Shown in pieces: positions 25,079 through 33,577 of a stretch of DNA of 64,000 nucleotides (the stretch's first letter is position 1; every line of letters begins with the position of its first letter). The translations under genes were made by a program, and so were the position numbers. The DNA is from Paracoccus sp041927875 (lineage in GTDB: Bacteria > Pseudomonadota > Alphaproteobacteria > Rhodobacterales > Rhodobacteraceae). Below the pieces are notes generated by a model. That model worked only from the letters and a program-made list of their open reading frames with translations. It was not told where the DNA came from and made no database searches. The DNA lies in the NCBI RefSeq assembly GCF_041927875.1, contig NZ_JBHFHN010000005.1, one strand, 5' to 3'.

Positions 25079-26512
25079 TCAGGCGCGGCGATACAGCCCC
25101 CGGAACCGCGCCAAGGCGTCCTCAAAGGCTTTGCGCAGGCCAGCCTCCGGCGCGATTTCGCGGGCGATCGGCGGGGCTGTGCAGACCTCTGTGGCATCCG
25201 CGCCGGTCGCTGCCATCAGCCCCAGCCGGGCCGCGCCAAAGGCCGCGCCGAAATCGCCCGAACGCGGCAGCAGCACCGGCAGGTCCAGTGCCGTTGCAAT
25301 CGCCTTCAGCCAGTAATCCGACCGCGCCCCGCCGCCAAGCGCCAGCAGCGCGCGCGGGTCCGAACCGGCGGCTCGCAGCGCGTCCAGATTGTCGGCCAGG
25401 GCAAAGGCCACCCCCTCCAGCAGCGCTTGGGTCAGCGCCGCGCGGTCGCTGCGGGCGCTGATTCCGGTGAACGACGCCCGCGCGGCCGCGTCGTTATGCG
25501 GCGTGCGCTCGCCCGCCAGATAGGGCAGAAAGGTCACCTCGCCCGGCGCGCGCAGATCGGGGCCAAGCGCCCGGGTCAGATCGGCGGGCGTTGACCCGGT
25601 GACCCCCGCGAACCATTCCAGCGCGGCAGAGGCCGACAGGATCACCCCCATCTGATGCCACATGCCGGGAAGCGCGTGGCAAAAGGCGTGGACGGCGCTG
25701 TCCGGGCGCGGGCGATAGGTCGCGGTCGCGGCAAACAGCACGCCCGAGGTGCCCAGGCTGACAAAGCCCTGCCCCTCGGCAATGGTGCCCGCGCCGATGG
25801 CGGTTGCGGCATTGTCGCCCGCCCCACCGGCCACGGGCACGCCAGCGGGCAGGCCAAAGTCGGCGGCAATCCGGGGGCGCAGGCGGCCCGAGACCGCGCT
25901 GCCCTCGATCAGCGGGGGCATCTGGTCGCGCCGCATCCCCGAGGCCGCCAGCAGCGCATCCGACCAGTCGCGTGCGCCGGTCTCCAGCCAGCCTGTGCCA
26001 GAGGCGTCCGACATCTCGGCCACGCGCTCGCCGGTCAGCCACAGGCGCAGGTAGTCCTTGGGCAGCAGAACGCAGGCGACACGCGCGAAGGCCGCCGGTT
26101 CGTGTTCGGCCATCCAGGCCAGCTTGGGCGCGGTAAAGCCGGGAAAGACGATATTGCCGGACATCGCGCGGAATCGCGGGTCGGCGTCCAGTCGGGCGGC
26201 CTGTTCATGGCTGCGGCTGTCGTTCCACAGGATCGCCGGGCGGATCACCCGGTCGGCCTCGTCCAGCACCACCGCGCCATGCATCTGCCCCGACAGGCCG
26301 ATGCCTGCCACGCCCGACAGATCGTGCCCCGCCGCCAGTTCGCTCAGCGCGGCCTGCGTCGCGGCGATCCATTGGGCGGGGTCTTGCTCGGCCCAGCCAT
26401 CCCGCGGGCGCGCCACCGACAGACCCGCCTGCGCCTGCGCCAGCAGCCGCTGATCGCCGTCGATCACCACCACCTTCACCCCCGAGGTGCCAAGGTCGAT
26501 CCCAAGGTACAT
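25079..26512 (-). CDS. xylB: Xylulokinase
   Basis: 477 aa, normal for XylB of the FGGY carbohydrate kinase family. N-terminal GIDLGTSGVKVVV and the conserved GLSGQMHG, ILWNDSRSHEQ, GAGDNAATAIG, SLGTSGVLF and GGGARSDYWLK blocks are visible. It phosphorylates D-xylulose to xylulose 5-phosphate in the cytoplasm. AAGGGGGG precedes the ATG. No xylose isomerase, polyol dehydrogenase or sugar importer is adjacent, so the source of xylulose is not evident here. Confidence 0.93.
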   Translation of the reverse strand: MYLGIDLGTSGVKVVVIDGDQRLLAQAQAGLSVARPRDGWAEQDPAQWIAATQAALSELAAGHDLSGVAGIGLSGQMHGAVVLDEADRVIRPAILWNDSRSHEQAARLDADPRFRAMSGNIVFPGFTAPKLAWMAEHEPAAFARVACVLLPKDYLRLWLTGERVAEMSDASGTGWLETGARDWSDALLAASGMRRDQMPPLIEGSAVSGRLRPRIAADFGLPAGVPVAGGAGDNAATAIGAGTIAEGQGFVSLGTSGVLFAATATYRPRPDSAVHAFCHALPGMWHQMGVILSASAALEWFAGVTGSTPADLTRALGPDLRAPGEVTFLPYLAGERTPHNDAAARASFTGISARSDRAALTQALLEGVAFALADNLDALRAAGSDPRALLALGGGARSDYWLKAIATALDLPVLLPRSGDFGAAFGAARLGLMAATGADATEVCTAPPIAREIAPEAGLRKAFEDALARFRGLYRRA

Positions 26513-26574
26513 CGCGCCCCCCTTCTTGCGGGGCGACTGTCGGGCATTATCGCGGCTGAGGCAACGCCCGCGCC

Positions 26575-27885
26575 TCAGGCGCGCAGGTCGGCCAGCACCG
26601 GGCGCCGCATCGTCAGCAGCGCAGGCAGCAGCGCCAGCAGGGCCGCCAGGCTGACGAAGCCGGCGACCAGATGCGCCTCGGGCCAGCCCAGGCCGGCGTC
26701 CAGGTGGATGTCGGTGCGGGCGCTGATGACGGCGGCGATGACCCGCGCCGCCAGCAGCCCCAGGCCAAGCCCGAGCACCGCCCCCGCCGCGATCAGCGCC
26801 ACGGCATAGCCCCAGGTCAGCGCAAAGACGAACCGCGCCGGCGCGCCCAGGCCCCGCAGCAGCGCCAGCCGTCGCGCGATCAGCCGGGTCAGCAGCATCA
26901 GCCCTGCCAGCACCGCGACGGTCACCAGCACCTGCGTCACCAGGGCCAGCACCGACATTGCCTGACGCACATCGCCCATCAGCCCGTGCAGCCGCGCCAG
27001 CACCGTGCCAGGGAAAAACGCCATCGTCTGATCGGTGCTGAACTGCGCCTGAAGGCCATAGGTCGCGGCCAGGCTGTCGGCCTGCACGACAACCGCCGGG
27101 GTGCCGGGAAACGCCGCCGGATCAAAAGGCGGGCCAAGCCGCCCATCCCAACCGGGGCCATGGCCATTGGGCAAGGCGTGCATTTCCCACAGCGTTTCGA
27201 TGGGGACCAACAGGGCGCGATCCCAGGGCGTGCCGGTGCGCGCCATGCGGCCGGTGACGGTCAGATCGCTGCCCTCATGCGCGTGATCCTCGGCGTCGTG
27301 GCCGATGCCATGGGCGGGGGTGAAGCTGGTACCGATGGCCAGGGGGACGTCGGCACCGGCGATGGCCTCGGATTCGGTGGCGAAGGCGCGACCCTCGGCC
27401 AGCGGGCCGGACAGATGCGCGGCCAGTTCCGCGGTGGTGCCGACCACCGGCGCGCCGTGATAGCTGTCGCCAAAGCCGATGGGCGCGGCCAGCAGGGTGT
27501 TGGGATGGCGGGCGATCGCATCCCAGGTCGGCCCGTCGATCAGCGCCATGTCGCTGGCTTGCAGATATACGGCTGCCAGCATCGCGGTGATGTCGCTGCC
27601 AGGCCGCGCGATGACCAGATCGAAGCGGTCGGCGGCGCGTGCGGTGCCGGCGCGCAGCCCGCGTTCTTGGGCGATCAGCCCGGTGCCGATGCCCACCGAC
27701 ACGGCGATCAGCGCCACAAAGGTCGCGCTGATCCAGCCCTGCCGCCGGATCAGCCCGGTCAGCAGCGGGGCGATGCGATAGCCGCGCAGCACTAGGGCGC
27801 CGATCACCATGGCCGGGGCCAGCAGCGCCGCCAGCAGCAGCAGATCCTGCGCCAGATTGGGAAGGGCGGCCCATAGATCAGCCAT
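26575..27885 (-). CDS. FtsX-like ABC permease, histidine-rich periplasmic loop
   Basis: 436 aa from the ATG at 27885, which has GGGGGA upstream and overlaps the ATPase stop by 8 bp. Four membrane segments: one near the N-terminus and three at the C-terminus, flanking a large periplasmic domain, as in MacB/LolC-type permeases. The domain holds a histidine-rich stretch (H192, H196, H201, H203 within HGIGHDAEDHAHEG). With the ATPase upstream it forms an extruder or membrane-strain transporter. The pair resembles PA4064-PA4065 of Pseudomonas and the zrg system of Vibrio, which go with a DUF3299 protein; a DUF3299-like gene is at 30384. A role in zinc handling is inferred from this and from the Zur-like box. 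Confidence 0.8.
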   Translation of the reverse strand: MADLWAALPNLAQDLLLLAALLAPAMVIGALVLRGYRIAPLLTGLIRRQGWISATFVALIAVSVGIGTGLIAQERGLRAGTARAADRFDLVIARPGSDITAMLAAVYLQASDMALIDGPTWDAIARHPNTLLAAPIGFGDSYHGAPVVGTTAELAAHLSGPLAEGRAFATESEAIAGADVPLAIGTSFTPAHGIGHDAEDHAHEGSDLTVTGRMARTGTPWDRALLVPIETLWEMHALPNGHGPGWDGRLGPPFDPAAFPGTPAVVVQADSLAATYGLQAQFSTDQTMAFFPGTVLARLHGLMGDVRQAMSVLALVTQVLVTVAVLAGLMLLTRLIARRLALLRGLGAPARFVFALTWGYAVALIAAGAVLGLGLGLLAARVIAAVISARTDIHLDAGLGWPEAHLVAGFVSLAALLALLPALLTMRRPVLADLRA

Positions 27886-28567
27886 GGCTGTCCCCCACGA
27901 TACGGCCATCGGCCAGGTCGATCAGCCGGTCCGCAGCCCGGTGCAGCGCGGGGTCATGGCTGACGACGACCAGCATCCGTCCCCGGTCGCGCGCGAGCAC
28001 CAGCAGATCGGCGGTCAGTCGGTCGGCGTGGTCACGGTCCAGGCTGGCGGTCGGTTCATCCGCCAGCAGGATTGGCGGATCGCAGGCCAGGGCGCGGGCC
28101 ATGGCGATGCGCTGACGCTCACCCCCGGAAAAGCTGGCGGTGGGGCGGTGCGGATCGGCGATGCCCAACCGCGCCAGCCCATCCGCCGCCCGCGCCCGGA
28201 TCGCCGCCCGCGCCGCGCGCGGCGCGTAAAGCGCGGGCAGGGCGGCATTGTCCAGCGCGGTCAATTCCTCGAACAGCAGCGGATCCTGGAACACCAGGCC
28301 GATATGGTCGCGGCGAAAGGCGGCGCGACCGGCGTCGGGCAGGGCGGCGATGTCATGCCCGCCCCATTCAACGCGCCCACCCACCGGAATCAGCCCTGCC
28401 ATCGCCGCCAGCAGCGTGGATTTGCCTGCACCCGAAGGCCCGCGCAGCACCACCGCCTGCCCCGGCGCCAGATGCAGATGCGGCACCGCCAGCAGCCGCC
28501 GCCCACTGTCGGCATCGCAGGTCAGGTTGTCGATCCGCAGATCGGGGGTGGTTGGGGTCGCTGTCAT
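27878..28567 (-). CDS. ABC transporter ATP-binding protein (LolD/MacB type)
   Basis: 229 aa from the ATG at 28567, preceded by AGGGGCAGG; an upstream ATG at 28606 has no ribosome site. Walker A GPSGAGKST, signature FSGGERQRIAMARAL, Walker B ILLADEPTASLD and the switch histidine in VVSHD are intact. The DEPTASLD form is typical of the LolD/MacB/FtsE subclass. It overlaps the following permease gene. A Zur-like palindrome lies 53 bp before its start. Confidence 0.9.
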   Translation of the reverse strand: MTATPTTPDLRIDNLTCDADSGRRLLAVPHLHLAPGQAVVLRGPSGAGKSTLLAAMAGLIPVGGRVEWGGHDIAALPDAGRAAFRRDHIGLVFQDPLLFEELTALDNAALPALYAPRAARAAIRARAADGLARLGIADPHRPTASFSGGERQRIAMARALACDPPILLADEPTASLDRDHADRLTADLLVLARDRGRMLVVVSHDPALHRAADRLIDLADGRIVGDSHG

Positions 28568-28619
28568 CCTGCCCCTGTCATAGCGCGCGGGATGTAACCG
28601 TTTCATGGCAGGCGCAGCG

Positions 28620-28634
28620 TGTAATAATCTAACA
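28620..28634. promoter_or_regulatory. Zur-like operator between the ABC genes and phoA
   Basis: TGTAATAATCTAACA matches 12 of 14 defined positions of the alphaproteobacterial Zur palindrome as I recall it (TGTTAT-N-ATATAACA). It lies in an AT-rich island in otherwise very GC-rich DNA, between the divergent ABC ATPase and phoA genes. Binding would repress either or both when zinc is sufficient. The match is by eye. Confidence 0.5.
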
Positions 28635-28657
28635 TATTCAAGATCTTGGCGCTACGA

Positions 28658-28688
28658 TTGTCACGAAACTTTAGCACCGCGTTACAAT
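28658..28688 (+). promoter_or_regulatory. Putative phoA promoter with Pho-box-like half site
   Basis: TTGTCAC at 28658-28664 resembles a Pho-box half site; the next 7-mer after four bases (CTTTAGC, 28669-28675) is degenerate. A good -10 box, TACAAT, is at 28683-28688. TTGTCA could also be read as a -35 box with a 19-bp spacer. PhoB control is therefore possible but weakly supported. Confidence 0.4.
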
Positions 28689-28747
28689 TTCGTCGCGCGC
28701 TGCCGCTAGGGCTTGGGCCGAAACCACCCCTTCGCAGAGGAACCGCC

Positions 28748-30322
28748 ATGATTCGCATCCTGTTTGGCACCGCCGCCGCGCTGTGCCTGGCCACCGCCGC
28801 CCATGCCGAAGACCTGCCGCAGGCCGGCAGCGACTGGTTCAAGGCCGGTCAGGCCACCATCACCGAGCGTCTGGCCGTGGCCCCGATCACCAGCCGCGCC
28901 AAGAACGTCATCCTGTTCACCGCCGATGGCAACGGCGTCGGCACCAACTATGCGATCCGGCTGTTCAGCGGCCAGCAGGCGGGCGGTCTGGGCGATGACT
29001 ATGTGCAGCCGCAGGAAACCTTCCCGCATCTCGCGCTGGTCAAGACCTATTCCTCGAACGGGCAGACGCCGGACAGCGCGCCGACCGCCGCCGCGATGAA
29101 CAGCGGCATCAAGACCAAGAACGACATGATCAACATTCTGGATACGGTCAATGTCGGCGATTGCGCCGCCGGTGCGAATGCCGGGACCAAGACCTTTGCC
29201 GAGATCGTCAACGGCATGGGCAAATCGGTCGGCGTCATCTCGACCGCGCGGATCACCCATGCGACCCCGGCGGCGGTCTATGCCCGCACCGTGAACCGCG
29301 ATTATGAGGACAACTCGGCCCTGCCCGAGGGCTGCGATCAGAAAGACATTGCCGATCAGCTGATCGACCAGATGAAGGCCGGCGTGATCGACCTGGCCCT
29401 GGGCGGCGGGCGCGCGCATTTCCTGCCCAAGGGCACCAAGGATGTCGAGGACAAGGAAGGCAAGCGCACCGACGGCCGCAACCTTATCGAAGAGGCGCAG
29501 GCGGCGGGCGCGCAGGTGGTGTTCGGCGATCAGGATTTCGCCGCGCTGAGCACGGCGGGCAACAACGCCCCGATCCTGGGCCTGTTCGAGGCCAGCCACA
29601 TGAAATATGAGGTCGACCGGACCGGTGAGCCGTCGCTGGCCGAAATGACCGAGGCCGCGATCAAGACGCTGTCGTCGAATGACAACGGCTTTTATCTGAA
29701 CATCGAGGCGGGCCGGGTCGATCATGCCAACCACGATGGCAACCTGGCGCGCACCCTGTCGGACGGCAAGGCCTTTGCCGATGCGATCGCCAAGGCGATG
29801 GAGATGACCAAACCCGAGGACACGCTGATCATCGTCACCGCCGACCATGAACATGCGATCACCTTCAACGGCTATTGCGGCCGTGGGTCCAACATCCTGG
29901 GCCTGTGCATGGAGGAGAACGAGCAGGGCGTCGAACATAACGGCAAGCCGAACCTGGGTGCTGATGGCAAGCCCTATACCGTCGCCGGTTTCCTGAACGG
30001 CGCCGGTTCGGTTCTGGTCGAGCAGCTCGCCGCCGAAGGCATGGCTGGCATGTCGGGCATGGATGGCATGGGCGGCATGTCGGGCATGACCGCCGAGGCC
30101 ACGCCGCTGTTCGCCGCGCCCGAAGGCCGCCCGGTGGTGACCGAGGAACAGGCGACCGATGTCGATTACCTGCAACAGGCGCTGATCCCGATGAGCTCGG
30201 AAACCCATTCGGGCGAGGATGTCGCAGTCTTTGCACGCGGCCCCTGGGCGCATCTGTTCGGCGGTGTGATCGAACAGAACGTCATCTTCCATGTGATGAA
30301 CCACGCCGTCACCGCCGAGTGA
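28748..30322 (+). CDS. phoA: Alkaline phosphatase (PhoA family) with methionine-rich insertion
   Basis: 524 aa from the ATG at 28748 (AGAGGAACCGCC upstream); a longer frame from 28646 would start before the predicted promoter. The signal peptide ends near AHA (about residue 19). The PhoA active site is visible: the nucleophile serine in PDSAPTAAAM, metal ligands in TADGNG, GRVDHANHDGN, TADHEHA and the C-terminal SETHSGEDVAVFARGP. The enzyme hydrolyses phosphomonoesters in the periplasm with two zinc ions and one magnesium. Residues 432-447 form an exact (MxG)5M run, absent from ordinary PhoA and possibly a metal-binding surface loop. A hairpin follows the gene. Confidence 0.92.
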   Translation: MIRILFGTAAALCLATAAHAEDLPQAGSDWFKAGQATITERLAVAPITSRAKNVILFTADGNGVGTNYAIRLFSGQQAGGLGDDYVQPQETFPHLALVKTYSSNGQTPDSAPTAAAMNSGIKTKNDMINILDTVNVGDCAAGANAGTKTFAEIVNGMGKSVGVISTARITHATPAAVYARTVNRDYEDNSALPEGCDQKDIADQLIDQMKAGVIDLALGGGRAHFLPKGTKDVEDKEGKRTDGRNLIEEAQAAGAQVVFGDQDFAALSTAGNNAPILGLFEASHMKYEVDRTGEPSLAEMTEAAIKTLSSNDNGFYLNIEAGRVDHANHDGNLARTLSDGKAFADAIAKAMEMTKPEDTLIIVTADHEHAITFNGYCGRGSNILGLCMEENEQGVEHNGKPNLGADGKPYTVAGFLNGAGSVLVEQLAAEGMAGMSGMDGMGGMSGMTAEATPLFAAPEGRPVVTEEQATDVDYLQQALIPMSSETHSGEDVAVFARGPWAHLFGGVIEQNVIFHVMNHAVTAE

Positions 30323-30339
30323 CCTGACCATCATCGCAG

Positions 30340-30362
30340 CGGGCCGGGGTATCCCCGGCCCG
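30340..30362 (+). terminator. Hairpin after phoA
   Basis: CGGGCCGGGG and CCCCGGCCCG make a perfect 10-bp stem with a 3-nt loop, 17 bp after the phoA stop. It may weaken transcription into the next gene, which starts 21 bp later. No T-run. Confidence 0.5.
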
Positions 30363-30383
30363 TTCGTCGTGAAAGGACTGCCC

Positions 30384-30809
30384 ATGAACCGCCGCCGCCT
30401 GCTGGCCATGGCCCCGCTGATGATGGCGCCCGGCCTTCTGCGCGCCGAGGCCGACACGCCGATCCGGCTGCGCGATTTGTATAACAAGGATCTGACCTTT
30501 TCCGACCGCGCCCTTGCCGCGCAAGGCAAGACCCTGACCGTGGCCGGGTTCATGGCACCGCCGCTGAAGGCGGATTCGGTGTTTTTCGTGCTGACCAACC
30601 GCCCGATGGCCGTCTGCCCGTTCTGCGAACCGGGGATGCCCTGGCCCGATGACATCCTGGCGGTCTATGCCCGCCGCACCGTTACCGTGATCGCCTTCAA
30701 CATCCCGATCCATGTGACCGGCGTGCTGGAGCTGGGCGACCAGACCGACCCCGAGCTGGGCTTTTATTCCAAGGTGCGGCTGACCAACGCCACCTATCGC
30801 CGGGCTTAG
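30384..30809 (+). CDS. DUF3299-like secreted protein
   Basis: 141 aa from the ATG at 30384 (GAAAGGA upstream). A signal peptide ends near LRA (about residue 21). The core GKTLTVAGFMAPPL, then FFVLTNRPMAVCPFCEPGMPWPDDILAVY, resembles the DUF3299 fold in which a PGF..P turn precedes cysteine-containing loops; C85 and C88 form a CxxC. Family members accompany LolD/FtsX-type ABC genes in zinc-repressed operons such as PA4063-PA4066. Here the ABC pair lies on the other side of phoA, on the opposite strand. No activity is known. Confidence 0.6.
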   Translation: MNRRRLLAMAPLMMAPGLLRAEADTPIRLRDLYNKDLTFSDRALAAQGKTLTVAGFMAPPLKADSVFFVLTNRPMAVCPFCEPGMPWPDDILAVYARRTVTVIAFNIPIHVTGVLELGDQTDPELGFYSKVRLTNATYRRA

Positions 30810-30881
30810 GCGCCTTTGACCGCGCCCCGGTCTGGGCCTATGACAGGCGGCAGGGCCGCGCGGCGGCCAAAGGGGCCTGTG

Positions 30882-32273
30882 ATGAGCGATTCACCTGTTT
30901 TCCTGAACGGCCCGCTGATGGGCCATGTCGTGCGCATGTCGCTGACCGCCAGCATCGGGTTGATGGCGATGTTCGCGGTCGATTTCGTCGACATGGTGTT
31001 CATCGCCATGCTGGGCAATCACGCCCTGGCCGCCGCCGTCGGCTATGCCGGGACGCTGCTGTTCTTTACCAATGCGGTGAACATCGGCCTGTCGATCGCC
31101 GCAGGATCGCTGGTCGCGCGCGCGCTTGGCGCGGGGCGGCCTGGTGATGCGCGGCGGCAGGCGACCAATGTGGCGATGCTGGCGGCGCTGACCGGGCTGG
31201 TGCTGCCGGTGCTGATCCTGCTGAACCTGACGGCGATCCTGCGCGCCCTGGGGGCCGAGGGCGAGGTGGCGCGGCTGGCGGCGCGCTATGTCATCATCAT
31301 CCTGCCGACGATGGCGGCTGTTGCCGTGGCGATGACGGCGATGGCGGTGCTGCGTGCCCATGGCGACGCGCGCCGGTCGATGATGGCGACGCTGTATGGC
31401 GGCATCGTCAATGCGGTGCTGGACCCGATCTTCATCTTTGCCCTGGGGCTGGGGCTGGATGGCGCGGCGGTGGCGACGGTGCTGGCGCGGCTGACCATGC
31501 TGGCGTTGTCGCTGCGCCCGGCGGTGCAGGTGCATGACGCCTTCGCGCGCCCCTCGCTGGCGGGGCTGAGGCCCGACCTGCGCGCGATCAACGCCATCGC
31601 TTTGCCAGCGGTGCTGACCAATATCGCGACGCCCGTGGGCAATGCCATCGTCACCCGCGAGTTGGCGCGGTTCGGCACCGATGCCGTCGCCGCGATGGCG
31701 GTGATCGGGCGGCTGACGCCGGTGGCTTTTGCGGTGATCTTTGCGCTGTCGGGCGCGATTGGCCCGATCATCGGCCAGAACGCTGGCGCGGGCCGCGCCG
31801 ACCGGGTGCGCGCCGCCTTTGCCGCCGGGCTGGTGTTCACCGCCGCTTATGTCGCGGCGGTCAGCCTGATCCTGTTCGTGCTGCGCGCGCCCCTGTCCGA
31901 CCTGTTCGAGGCCGAGGGCCTGACCCGCGCCCTGATCTATCTGTTCTGCGGGCCGCTGGCGGGGCTGATGTTCTTCAACGGCGTCATCTTCGTCGCCAAT
32001 GCCAGTTTCAACAATCTGGGGCGGCCGCTGTATTCCACCGCGATCAACTGGGGCCGTCACACCATCGGCACCTGGCCGCTGGCGGTGATCGGCGCTTGGA
32101 CGATGGGTGCGGCGGGGGTGTTGATCGGGCAGGCTCTGGGCGGGATCGTTTTTGCCGTGATCGCCTGGCTCGTGGCGCGGCAGGTGATGGCCGCGCCCGA
32201 CGCGGCCTCCAAAGCCACGCCCGGCTGGGCACAGGCCCGGCTGCACGCGCTGTTCGGACGTCGCGGGTGGTAG
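30882..32273 (+). CDS. MATE-family multidrug efflux protein
   Basis: 463 aa from the ATG at 30882 (AAAGGGG upstream); a TTG start at 30816 is less likely. About twelve membrane segments in two halves of six, with the NorM/DinF-type repeats (GNHALAAAVGYAGT in the first half, AMAVIGRLTPVAFAVIFALSGAIGPIIGQNAGAG in pieces in the second). Such proteins export cationic compounds in exchange for Na+ or H+. No regulator is adjacent. The substrate cannot be predicted. Confidence 0.9.
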   Translation: MSDSPVFLNGPLMGHVVRMSLTASIGLMAMFAVDFVDMVFIAMLGNHALAAAVGYAGTLLFFTNAVNIGLSIAAGSLVARALGAGRPGDARRQATNVAMLAALTGLVLPVLILLNLTAILRALGAEGEVARLAARYVIIILPTMAAVAVAMTAMAVLRAHGDARRSMMATLYGGIVNAVLDPIFIFALGLGLDGAAVATVLARLTMLALSLRPAVQVHDAFARPSLAGLRPDLRAINAIALPAVLTNIATPVGNAIVTRELARFGTDAVAAMAVIGRLTPVAFAVIFALSGAIGPIIGQNAGAGRADRVRAAFAAGLVFTAAYVAAVSLILFVLRAPLSDLFEAEGLTRALIYLFCGPLAGLMFFNGVIFVANASFNNLGRPLYSTAINWGRHTIGTWPLAVIGAWTMGAAGVLIGQALGGIVFAVIAWLVARQVMAAPDAASKATPGWAQARLHALFGRRGW

Positions 32274-32280
32274 CGCGGCC

Positions 32281-32745
32281 TTACGCCGCCTGAATCCCTG
32301 CCGCGCCGGTCAGCACGGCATGCAGCGCCGCCGGATCGGCATTGGCGCGCAGCTTGGTGCGGATCTCGGGGCTGCGCAGGGTGCGCGAGACCAAGGCAAG
32401 CGCCTTCAGGTGGTCGACCCCGGTGCTGGAGGGCGCCAGCAGCGCAAAGATCAGATCGACCGGCTGGCGGTCGACGGCATCGAAATCCATCGGCTTGTCC
32501 AGCCGGATGAACACGCCCGACACCGCCGACAGCCCGTGCAGCCGCGCATGGGGCAGGGCGACGCCGTGCCCCACGCCGGTCGGCCCCAGGCTTTCGCGTT
32601 CCTGAAGCGCGTCGATGACCTCGGCGGCGGGCAGCCCGTAGACGGCATGGGCAATCTCACCCAGATCCTGAAACATCCGCTTCTTGCTGGTGCATTGCCC
32701 CAGCACCTTGACGGCGGCCGGTTTCAACAGATGGGACAGTTGCAT
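32281..32745 (-). CDS. ptsN: PTS IIA-like nitrogen regulatory protein PtsN
   Basis: 154 aa with the EIIA-Ntr fold and the phospho-acceptor H66 in GVALPHARL. GGAAGGA precedes the ATG. In the nitrogen PTS it takes phosphate from NPr and adjusts potassium transport, stress responses and nitrogen metabolism through protein contacts. It is 36 bp downstream of hpf on the same strand, the usual hpf-ptsN pair. The rpoN gene normally upstream in this block is missing. Confidence 0.93.
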   Translation of the reverse strand: MQLSHLLKPAAVKVLGQCTSKKRMFQDLGEIAHAVYGLPAAEVIDALQERESLGPTGVGHGVALPHARLHGLSAVSGVFIRLDKPMDFDAVDRQPVDLIFALLAPSSTGVDHLKALALVSRTLRSPEIRTKLRANADPAALHAVLTGAAGIQAA

Positions 32746-32781
32746 GACGATCCTTCCAGGGGCCGCCCGCCGCGGCGCGGG

Positions 32782-33360
32782 TCAGGCCAGGTTGCGCGGG
32801 TCGATCCAGCCCACATTGCCGTCTTCACGGCGATGCACGACGTTCACGCCGCCATGTTTTTCATTGCGGAACACCAGCAGCGGCAGGTTTGCCAGCTCCA
32901 TCTGCATCACCGCTTCCCCCACTGACAGGGTTTGCACCTTTGCTTCCATCTCGGCAACGATGACGGGCGCGGTGCTGTCGGAACCGGCGTGGTCATCATC
33001 GTCATCCTGTGCGGCCAGCACATAGTGCGGTGCGCTGGCATATTCAACCGGGGTGGCGCGATCGCGGGAATGATCCTTCAGCCGCCGCTTGTGGCGGCGC
33101 ATCTGCTTGTCCATCTTTTCGCGGCAGGATTCAAAGGCGGCGTAAACTTCCGAGGCATGGCCGCGCGCGGTGACGTTCAGACCAGTGGACAGATGCACGC
33201 TCGCCTCGCAGACGAACTCATGCGCGTTCTTGGAAAACGTGACGATCGCATCGGTGGGACGCTGGGAATATTTGCCGACAGTCTCGTCCAGTTCGGTGCG
33301 GACATGGGTTTGCAGGGCATCACCGATGTCAATCTGTTTTCCGCTGATCTGATAGCGCAT
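32782..33360 (-). CDS. hpf: Ribosome hibernation promoting factor, long form
   Basis: 192 aa. The N-terminal S30AE/HPF domain (1-100; DALQTHVRTELDETVGKY then AHEFVCEASVHLSTG) binds the 30S decoding region. A variable linker rich in Asp (DDDDDHAGSD) leads to the C-terminal dimerisation domain with VQTLSVGEAVMQMELANLPLLVFRNE in pieces. The long form joins two 70S ribosomes into 100S dimers in slow growth. AAAGGAG precedes the ATG. A long 5' region (217 bp to lptB) holds a possible TTGACA promoter at 33540-33545. Confidence 0.93.
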   Translation of the reverse strand: MRYQISGKQIDIGDALQTHVRTELDETVGKYSQRPTDAIVTFSKNAHEFVCEASVHLSTGLNVTARGHASEVYAAFESCREKMDKQMRRHKRRLKDHSRDRATPVEYASAPHYVLAAQDDDDDHAGSDSTAPVIVAEMEAKVQTLSVGEAVMQMELANLPLLVFRNEKHGGVNVVHRREDGNVGWIDPRNLA

Positions 33361-33515
33361 GGACGGCTCCTTTCGGGTGAAACTGGCCCACGCGCGCCCG
33401 GTATCGGGCGCCCGTCGGCCGGGGTGAAAAGATGGAACGGGACAGGCGGGGCAACACCGGATCGGTTGTGAATCGGAACGCCTGCGGTTGTTTTCCGTGC
33501 TCGGTCATTGCCTTC

Positions 33516-33545
33516 ATTTGGCGCTGTATCGGCCCGGCTTGTCAA
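33516..33545 (-). promoter_or_regulatory. Possible hpf promoter
   Basis: On the minus strand a consensus -35 box TTGACA (33545-33540) is followed after 18 bp by CCAAAT (33521-33516), a weak -10. It would give a leader of about 145 nt before hpf. Confidence 0.35.
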
Positions 33546-33577
33546 CGGCGAGTTGTGCGGATCGGCGGAGGCGCGCG

